DNA of 64,000 bases from Caulobacter sp. (GTDB lineage Bacteria > Pseudomonadota > Alphaproteobacteria > Caulobacterales > Caulobacteraceae), in NCBI GenBank assembly GCA_017745235.1, contig JAGHZU010000007.1, positions 124,001-188,000 of the forward strand, written 5' to 3'. Shown here one piece after another: positions 59,069 to 64,000 of this stretch (position 1 is the first letter of the stretch; each line of letters begins with the position of its first letter). A program made the translations under genes and the position numbers. The notes under the pieces are model-generated. The model worked only from the letters and a program-made list of their open reading frames with translations, did not search any database and was not told the origin of the DNA.

Positions 59069-59260
59069 GGGTTCTCACCCTCGCGCCTTGGCTGCGAAGT
59101 TCGGGAAAGGGTCGCGGAGCGCCGGACGACGTCCGGGGTAGCAATAGAAATACCGTTTCGACGAAGCCGACCGCTCCGCGCCATCGTTATCCGCCAGCAT
59201 CCGGTAGGCAGCGCTGTTGACGCTTAGCCGGACCGGACCTTCGCCTTTCGGCTCAGGTCC
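59069..59260 (-). ncRNA. Candidate structured non-coding RNA of unknown class
   Basis: On the minus strand three strong elements follow each other. At 59235-59260, stem GGACCT/AGGTCC carries tandem GA/GA bases and an inner GCC-GAAA-GGC with a GNRA loop. At 59113-59180, a 9-bp perfect stem (CGCGGAGCG/CGCTCCGCG) encloses CCGGAC-GAC-GTCCGG and GGTA/TACC. At 59069-59080, GGGT-GAGA-ACCC has another GNRA loop. I looked for hallmarks of RNase P RNA, two-piece tmRNA (tag codons), SRP RNA and common riboswitches and did not find them. A 114-codon minus frame spans it but has poor codon use. Boundaries and class are unknown. Confidence 0.35.
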
Positions 59261-59545
59261 GCCGCCGGGGACGCGGGTCGAGGACTGCTCGCGTTGTACC
59301 CCCGGCGAAGCCGACGGCGGGCGGGTCCCGCGACGACGGGAGCCCCGGACCGCATGGGTTTCCATCCCACGCCCTGTCCCGCTCGATAGCCCCCCGCCGC
59401 CGCATCGGTCGCCGGCCATGCGCCCTTTCCACCGCGACGAGGTGACTTGAGAATAACGCGGCCTGAAACAGGGCGGAGAGTTCGGGTTTGTTGCGAGGGA
59501 TTTCAGCGGGTTGGGCGCGGATGAGGTGTGCGTATCCGCCCGACC
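59261..59545. other. Gene-free stretch downstream of the yjfC-like gene
   Basis: GC-rich sequence up to about 59430, then an AT-richer part before the end of the ATP-grasp gene. No frame with convincing codon use and no known RNA motif. The structured element may extend into it. Confidence 0.4.
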
Positions 59546-60703
59546 CTACCCCTCAATGAAGTGCGGGACGAACCTCGCCAGGTTCTTGGTCACCACGCTG
59601 TCGTCCTCGCGCACGCCGATTCCGGCGGGTTCGTTGCCGACCATCCAGGCGCCGATCACCGGGCGCTTGCCGTCGAATTCGGGCGGCGGGCTGTAGGCCT
59701 GGAGGATCGCGCCCTCCTCGCCGTAGCCCTGGTCGAGCACTGGCTCGTCCCCGCCGACGATCTCGACGTTGGCGCCCTCGCGCGAGAACAGGGGCTTGCG
59801 CACGAAACGCTCGCCCAGGGCCGAGGCGGCCGGGTCGCCCTCGAAATAGGCTTCCAGCAGGTTGGGATGGCCGCGATGGCGTTCCCACAGCAACGGGAGG
59901 ATGCCCTTGTTGGACAGGATCGCCTTCCACGGCGGCTCCAGCCAGCGCACGCCCGCCGTTTCCAGATGGGGCGCGTAGGGCTCGCGCAGCATGAACTCCC
60001 ACGGATAGAGCTTGAACGCGGCCTGCAGGACAAAACCCTCCAGGTCGACGAACTGCCCCTCCTCGTTCAGGCCGATGGCGTCCATGGCCACGAACTTGGG
60101 CTCCAGCCCGGCCTGCAGGGCCAGGTCCTCGAGGAAGCGCACGGTCTGGCGATCCTCGACGGCCTCGGCGTCGCTGGCGAAGTGGACGAAGCCGCCGCCG
60201 GGGAACAGGCGCTTGAAGCGGTCGCGCAGGGCCTCGAAGAGGCTGTTGAACTGGTCGCTGTTGGCCGGCAGCGTCCCGTTGGCCATCAGTTCCTCCAGCC
60301 ATAGCCACTGGAAGGTGGCGGCCTCGAAGACGCTGGTGGGGGTGTCGGCGTTGTATTCGTAGAGCTTGGGCTTGGACTTGCCGTCGTAGCCGAAGTCGAA
60401 CCGGCCGTAGAGCGAGGGCTGCTTGGCGCGCCAGGCGGCGGCCACGAAATCGCGGTGCTCGGCCGGAATGGCCAGGCGCTCCATCAGTTCCTGGCTGCCG
60501 GCCACCTCGTCGACCAGGTCCAGGCAAAGATCGTGCAGCTCGGCGGCGGCGGGTTCGAGATCATCCTCCACCTGATCCAGGGTGAAGGCGTAGGCCGCGC
60601 CCTCGTCCCAGTAGGCCTGGCCTTCGGTGTGGTGATAGACGAACCCGACCGCCTCGGCCTTGGCCTGCCAGTCGGGACGCGGGGTCAGCTTGAGGCGGCG
60701 CAT
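59546..60703 (-). CDS. yjfC: ATP-grasp protein, glutathionylspermidine-synthase-like (YjfC/YgiC)
   Basis: The product is 385 residues from ATG 60703. It matches the GSP_synth family: YGRFDFGYDGKSKPKLYEYN, ADTPTSVFEAATFQWLWLEE, the ATP-grasp part LSNKGILPLLWERHRGHPNL with KPLFSREGANVEIVGGDEPV, and the C-terminal IGAWMVGNEPAGIGVREDDS. E. coli YgiC and YjfC lack known spermidine activity, and the true peptide or amine substrate is unsettled. It is last in the leftward arm yjfI-yjfJ-yjfC, separated from the PspA gene by 182 bp that hold a long hairpin. Confidence 0.9.
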   Translation of the reverse strand: MRRLKLTPRPDWQAKAEAVGFVYHHTEGQAYWDEGAAYAFTLDQVEDDLEPAAAELHDLCLDLVDEVAGSQELMERLAIPAEHRDFVAAAWRAKQPSLYGRFDFGYDGKSKPKLYEYNADTPTSVFEAATFQWLWLEELMANGTLPANSDQFNSLFEALRDRFKRLFPGGGFVHFASDAEAVEDRQTVRFLEDLALQAGLEPKFVAMDAIGLNEEGQFVDLEGFVLQAAFKLYPWEFMLREPYAPHLETAGVRWLEPPWKAILSNKGILPLLWERHRGHPNLLEAYFEGDPAASALGERFVRKPLFSREGANVEIVGGDEPVLDQGYGEEGAILQAYSPPPEFDGKRPVIGAWMVGNEPAGIGVREDDSVVTKNLARFVPHFIEG

Positions 60704-60762
60704 CAGGCTTCAATCCATTTCAGCATTGCGGTCGACAGGGCTCGGCCCTTCCAACCCGTTGT

Positions 60763-60863
60763 CATCCCGGAAGCCTCGCAGAGACTGTCCGGGACCCAGG
60801 GGACGGGGCTGATGCTTGCGGGGTTCGTCTGGGTCCCGGACAGCGCTCCGCGCTTCCGGGATG
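60763..60863. repeat. Long imperfect inverted repeat inside the yjfJ-yjfC unit
   Basis: Arms of about 35 bp at 60763-60799 and 60829-60863 mirror each other: CATCCCGGAAGC against GCTTCCGGGATG, and TGTCCGGGACCCAG against CTGGGTCCCGGACA, with minor mismatches between. It forms a hairpin of about 100 bp in the space between the PspA-like and ATP-grasp genes. Confidence 0.8.
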
Positions 60864-60885
60864 CCCCTCTTTGAGGACCGGAAAC

Positions 60886-61614
60886 CTATTCGGCCTTGTC
60901 GCCGTCCTTGCTCTCGATCTGCAGCGGCGGGGCGGCCGGAGCCAGGCGGGCCAGGACGTCGTCGGCGCTGGACTGGCCGGGCAGGATGCCGGCGGCGCGC
61001 AGCTTGGCGTCCAGGTCGGCGCCCGTACGGCGGTCTTCCAGCTCGCCGGCGGCCTTGATCCGCTCGCCGCGGATGGCCTGGCGCTCCTTGATGCGAGCCA
61101 GGCTGTCGGCGGCCGAGCCCAGGGCTGCGCCAGCGCCCGCACCGCGCGCCGAGACGGCGGCCTGTGCGCGCTGGACGCTCTCGTTGACCTTCACGACCTC
61201 GACCTCGCGACGCAGGGTCTCGATGCGGCGGTCGGTGGCGGTGATCGCCTCGTGCAGCTGGTCCTCGGCCGCGCGCATCTCGCCGATCTGCGGTTCTTTC
61301 AGGGCGATGTCCTGTTCGAGGTCGGCGATGCGCTGGGCCACCTGGCGGGCCAGGTCCATGTCGCCCTTCTGGACGGCGGCGCGGGCCGAGCCCTCGTACT
61401 TGGCGACCTGTTCGCGGAAGCTGGCGACCTCCTTTTCCAGGATGCGGCGGCGGGCCACCAGGCTGGCCATGTCATCGCGGGCCTTGCCCTGGGCGGTGTC
61501 GGCGTCGCGGATCTCCTGATCCAGGATGCGCAGGGCGTTGGCGTCGACGACGGCGGCGGTGGCGTCGTGCGCGCCGGCGCGACCCAGGGTGAACAGCTTG
61601 CGCCAGATGGACAT
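60886..61614 (-). CDS. yjfJ: PspA/IM30 family protein (YjfJ)
   Basis: The product is 242 residues from ATG 61614. It is almost wholly helical coiled coil (RILDQEIRDADTAQGKARDD, MASLVARRRILEKEVASFRE, IADLEQDIALKEPQIGEMRA), starting with the amphipathic MSIWRKLFTLGRAGAHD helix typical of PspA/Vipp1 membrane binding. The C-terminus is acidic. PspA-type proteins form ESCRT-III-like assemblies that protect membranes. It follows the DUF2170 gene after 30 bp. In E. coli the equivalent yjfJ sits in yjfIJKLMC, all members of which have homologues here. Confidence 0.92.
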   Translation of the reverse strand: MSIWRKLFTLGRAGAHDATAAVVDANALRILDQEIRDADTAQGKARDDMASLVARRRILEKEVASFREQVAKYEGSARAAVQKGDMDLARQVAQRIADLEQDIALKEPQIGEMRAAEDQLHEAITATDRRIETLRREVEVVKVNESVQRAQAAVSARGAGAGAALGSAADSLARIKERQAIRGERIKAAGELEDRRTGADLDAKLRAAGILPGQSSADDVLARLAPAAPPLQIESKDGDKAE

Positions 61615-61644
61615 CGGAAAGTCTCCAGGAGGCTCTAAATCAGG

Positions 61645-62082
61645 TTAGGCGGCGGTCGAGAAAGACGACCGCAGGTCGGACGCCGCGTCGATCGCGTTGG
61701 AAGCCAGGGCGCGCAGTTCGATCAGGATGTCCTCGATCGGCGACGTCGTCGAGATTTCGCCGAACAGCTCATAATAGTCGCGTTCGCCCACGGTGCTGAT
61801 GCCGAAATTCGACAGCGGGACCAGTTTCTGGGCCTTGAGCAGGAATTCGTTGAAGGCGTGGCGGTCTTCCTGTTCGTCGACCGGCCACAGCAGGGTGGAG
61901 GCCGCGACCTGCTGGTCGCTGACGCTGACATAGATTTCCAGGTCGCCTTGCCAGTGCATGGTGACCAGCAGGATCGGCTCGGCCCCTTCCAGAACACGGG
62001 CGGTCAGCTCGTCGGCGCCGCGTCCGGGCGCGTCGTCCAGCGCGGCCTTCAGGCTGCGGACGGTCCAGGCGGTCTGGCTCAT
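61645..62082 (-). CDS. yjfI: DUF2170 protein (YjfI)
   Basis: The product is 145 residues from ATG 62082; the frame opens much farther upstream, but the family begins at MSQTAWTVRSLKAALDD. Recognisable DUF2170 segments are ILLVTMHWQGDLEIYVSVSD, QQVAASTLLWPVDEQEDRHA and FNEFLLKAQKLVPLSNFGIS. It is small, soluble and of unknown function. It heads the leftward arm in front of the PspA gene, the pairing seen in E. coli yjfI-yjfJ, so it may be a PspA partner. Confidence 0.88.
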   Translation of the reverse strand: MSQTAWTVRSLKAALDDAPGRGADELTARVLEGAEPILLVTMHWQGDLEIYVSVSDQQVAASTLLWPVDEQEDRHAFNEFLLKAQKLVPLSNFGISTVGERDYYELFGEISTTSPIEDILIELRALASNAIDAASDLRSSFSTAA

Positions 62083-62257
62083 GGGGGCGTGGTCCTCTCG
62101 TGGGGCCGTTTGGCCGATCTCATACAAGATGGGAGGGCGAACTCCAGTGTCGAGAGCGCGACCGCGGCCATCCACATGACAAGTTGGTAATCGCCCCTCC
62201 CCTTTTGCGGGCGGCCCTCGCATCGTACATGTGGGCGCAAGTACGTATGGGTTCCTC
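62083..62257. promoter_or_regulatory. Divergent promoter region of the two yjf arms
   Basis: This 175-bp space must hold the start signals for yjfI-yjfJ-yjfC (left) and yjfK-yjfL-yjfM (right). I see no sigma-54 motif (which pspA of E. coli uses) and no LacI- or GntR-type site described above. An ECF-type or sigma-70 promoter would not be visible by eye. Confidence 0.45.
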
Positions 62258-62911
62258 ATGTTCAGCAAGCTCTTCGGCCGCAAGGACAGCGCGCCCGCCT
62301 CGGCCCTGCCGGCGATCCGCAACGTCACCCTGGGCCGCACCGTCTGGCTCGACACGCTGGCCTGGCGCCGGCTGGGCGAGGACCTGCGCTTTCCGCTCGA
62401 CCGCGACACCCTGGAAATCACCGCCCAGGGCCTGGTGGAATTGCGGGACGGCGGTTTCGTCCACCGGTTCTACACCGACGACAACGTGATGTTTCAGGCC
62501 GTGTCGGACGATCGCGACGGCCAGCGCGTGAACGACATCACCGTCTTCGTGCCCTGGGACAGCGCCTATCCGGGCTCGCAGGCCGACATCGACGCCTGGC
62601 AGCGGCGGCTGAAGGCCCGCACGTTCACCGGTCCGGACCTGCCCGACTACCACCGCCTGTGGTTCGGCGACGAGGCCGAGAGCCAGGAGCCGGTGACGTT
62701 CTGGGAAGAGCTGCACGACGACCGCGACGGCGTTCCCGATCGGCGGATCTTCCAGACCTGCATGCTGTTCGCCCGCGACCTGCCGGGCGACGGGCGAGAA
62801 CTGCTGCTGGCCATCCAGCAGGAGAACGAGAACGAGGACACCCGCCGGCGGGAGACCTCGTTCGAGATCATGATCGGCGTCGCTCTCGGCGTCGGCGAAT
62901 TCCGGGCCTAG
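62258..62911 (+). CDS. yjfK: DUF2491 protein (YjfK)
   Basis: The product is 217 residues from ATG 62258; the frame opens 9 codons earlier. It starts MFSKLFGRKDSAPASALPAI and holds DUF2491 segments LGRTVWLDTLAWRRLGEDLR, VMFQAVSDDRDGQRVNDITV, YHRLWFGDEAESQEPVTFWE and RRETSFEIMIGVALGVGEFR. It is soluble and of unknown function. It is first in the rightward arm with the DUF350 and DUF1190 genes. Confidence 0.88.
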   Translation: MFSKLFGRKDSAPASALPAIRNVTLGRTVWLDTLAWRRLGEDLRFPLDRDTLEITAQGLVELRDGGFVHRFYTDDNVMFQAVSDDRDGQRVNDITVFVPWDSAYPGSQADIDAWQRRLKARTFTGPDLPDYHRLWFGDEAESQEPVTFWEELHDDRDGVPDRRIFQTCMLFARDLPGDGRELLLAIQQENENEDTRRRETSFEIMIGVALGVGEFRA

Positions 62912-62934
62912 AGGGCCTCGAGAGGGGGAGAACG

Positions 62935-63348
62935 ATGCAGGACCTGCATGGATTTGGCGGCGCCGCCCTGGCCTTCGTCGTGGCGTTCGTCGCCGCGGGC
63001 CTGTTCACCGCGGCCTTCAAGCTGATCTACCAGTGGGTGACGCCTTATGACGAGGCCCGGCTGATCCGCGAGGGCAACGTGGCCGCGGCCCTGGCCCTGG
63101 GCGGGGCGCTGGTGGGCTACGTGCTGCCGCTGGCCTCGGCCCTGTCCAACACCATCAGCCTGACGGAGTTCTGCGCCTGGGCCACCTTGGCCGGCGTGAT
63201 CCAGATCGGCGCCTTCACCCTGGTGCGGGTGACGGTGATGAAGGACGTGGGCGCGCGGATCGAGCGCGGCGAGATCGCCGCCGGCGTCTACCTGATGAGC
63301 ATTTCCCTGGCGGTCGGCGTGCTCAACGCCGCCTGCATGACGGCCTGA
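62935..63348 (+). CDS. yjfL: DUF350 membrane protein (YjfL)
   Basis: The product is 137 residues from ATG 62935; the open frame extends back into yjfK. Four transmembrane helices: FGGAALAFVVAFVAAGLFTA, GNVAAALALGGALVGYVLPL, FCAWATLAGVIQIGAFTLVR and YLMSISLAVGVLNAACMTA. The conserved loop LIREGNVAAA is typical of DUF350. Function unknown. It is 23 bp after yjfK and 10 bp before yjfM. Confidence 0.9.
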   Translation: MQDLHGFGGAALAFVVAFVAAGLFTAAFKLIYQWVTPYDEARLIREGNVAAALALGGALVGYVLPLASALSNTISLTEFCAWATLAGVIQIGAFTLVRVTVMKDVGARIERGEIAAGVYLMSISLAVGVLNAACMTA

Positions 63349-63358
63349 GACGAAAACG

Positions 63359-63979
63359 ATGAGCGATCAAACCCCGCGCCGCCGCCTGCGCTCCAGCACC
63401 CTGGTCCTGACCGGCCTGATGACCGGCGCGGCCATGTCGATCAGCGCCTGCGACGGCGGCGGCGGCTCGGCCACGCAATGGGGCGATCCGCCGGCGGCCT
63501 CACGCGAGGTCGACGCCCGCACCTTCGCCAACCTGGACGACTGCAAGACCAGCGGCGACTTCACCGACCAGCAGTGCGAGACCGCCTTCGCCCAGGCCCA
63601 GAAGGACAGCGCGGAGAACAGTCCCAAGTTCAGCCAGCGCGAGAGCTGCGAAGAGCGCTACGGCGTCGACCAGTGCGTGCCGCGCAGCGACAACCACGGC
63701 GGCAGCTTCTTCACGCCCCTGCTGACCGGCTTCATCATCGGCCAGGCGCTGAACAACGCGGGCGGCTATCGTGGCGCGCCGATGTACCGCGACCGCGACG
63801 GAACCTATTACAGCGGCTCGGGCTATCCGCTGTCGCGCGACTACGTCACCGGCCGCACGCGGGTGCGGGCCGACAGCTTCGACGCGCCCTCGGCGCACGC
63901 GCCTGCGCGCGTGCAGAGCCGCAGCTCGGTGATTTCGCGCGGCGGCTTCGGCGGCGGCGGGCGCGGCTGGGGCGGCTGA
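63359..63979 (+). CDS. yjfM: DUF1190 lipoprotein-like protein (YjfM/YgiB)
   Basis: The product is 206 residues from ATG 63359. After a basic head (DQTPRRRLRSSTLVLTGLMT) comes a helix and SISACDGGG, which could be a lipobox. DUF1190 segments follow: ANLDDCKTSGDFTDQQCETA, FAQAQKDSAENSPKFSQRES, CEERYGVDQCVPRSDNHGGS, and a Gly/Arg/Ser-rich tail. Six cysteines in the mature part may pair. Relatives YgiB and YjfM always accompany YgiC/YjfC-type ATP-grasp proteins, here at the far end of the divergent arm. It would sit in the envelope. Confidence 0.9.
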   Translation: MSDQTPRRRLRSSTLVLTGLMTGAAMSISACDGGGGSATQWGDPPAASREVDARTFANLDDCKTSGDFTDQQCETAFAQAQKDSAENSPKFSQRESCEERYGVDQCVPRSDNHGGSFFTPLLTGFIIGQALNNAGGYRGAPMYRDRDGTYYSGSGYPLSRDYVTGRTRVRADSFDAPSAHAPARVQSRSSVISRGGFGGGGRGWGG

Positions 63980-64000
63980 CCGCGCCTTTCATCCAGGCTC

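Noticed and set aside
59075..59419. 114-codon minus frame in the gene-free stretch
   Set aside because: Codon use lacks the GC3 bias of neighbours and the sequence folds strongly as RNA; no recognisable domain. Kept only as part of the candidate ncRNA.
59069..59460. RNase P RNA, tmRNA or SRP RNA
   Set aside because: No RNase P conserved core, no Caulobacter-type tmRNA tag codons and no SRP tetraloop consensus could be found on either strand.
1..64000. CRISPR array, prophage, insertion sequence, tRNA or rRNA
   Set aside because: No direct-repeat array, transposase, integrase, phage structural gene or tRNA/rRNA pattern was seen on either strand.

Overview
The window comes from a Caulobacter-type alphaproteobacterium, probably a Caulobacter species. 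GC content is very high. The genes include podJ (polar organelle development factor), a fliLM/flgFGAH flagellar block with a sigma-54 promoter, an Entner-Doudoroff block, several GTG/TTG starts and many tight 1-4 bp overlaps. The order podJ ... pyk ... lacI-glk-edd-pgl-zwf ... fliM-fliL-flgF-flgG-flgA-flgH is, as I remember it, the order in Caulobacter crescentus. I see no tRNA, rRNA, CRISPR, insertion sequence or prophage.

Layout. 1-2654: 5' part of podJ (minus) and its promoter region. 2.6-8.7 kb: a small membrane protein, a short MprF-like membrane protein, two acyl-CoA dehydrogenases flanking a DsbA-like isomerase, and a Crp/Fnr regulator. 8.7-16.5 kb (minus): zwf, pgl, edd, glk, then a LacI-family regulator, then pyruvate kinase. 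16.7-26.7 kb: flagellar genes, with fliL-fliM-DUF6468-MotE-like-TPR leftward and flgF-flgG-flgA-flgH rightward. 27-29.3 kb: mannonate dehydratase and a GntR/FadR regulator. 29.4-39.2 kb: two thioredoxin-2-like proteins (one without an active site), a PQQ-type sugar dehydrogenase lipoprotein, an ECF sigma/FecR/TonB-receptor signalling set, a periplasmic trehalase and a DAACS symporter. 39.4-46 kb: small membrane proteins, a FucP/GluP-type sugar permease, an FAD oxidoreductase and an isoquinoline-oxidoreductase-type molybdoenzyme. 46-49.6 kb: orfA(DUF47)-pit phosphate transport, NUDIX, an EndoIII-like glycosylase and an NTF2-like protein. 49.5-58.7 kb (minus): VanX-like dipeptidase, mmsA, flavin reductase, JmjC/cupin protein, GT2, CelD-type GNAT, fRMsr and a chemoreceptor. 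58.7-59.5 kb: a gene-free stretch dense in palindromes, with a candidate structured RNA. 59.5-64 kb: the full yjfIJKLMC-type set (DUF2170, PspA, DUF2491, DUF350, DUF1190, ATP-grasp) split into two divergent units.

How the genes work together. Four copies of a LacI-type operator, TGACA-N4-TGTCA, lie upstream of zwf, lacI, pyk and the sugar permease about 25 kb away. With the periplasmic trehalase this outlines a path: trehalose to glucose in the periplasm, uptake by the permease, phosphorylation by glk, the Entner-Doudoroff route by zwf-pgl-edd, and exit through pyk, with one regulator reading the flux. A second short motif, TGGCCTGACC, clusters around the GntR gene and manD and probably marks a hexuronate or mannonate regulon.

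The most interesting leads are the dispersed LacI regulon, the orphan pair of GntR-type sites in front of a catalytically dead thioredoxin, the divergent yjf module with a long hairpin inside one arm, and the structured non-coding stretch at about 59.07-59.26 kb.
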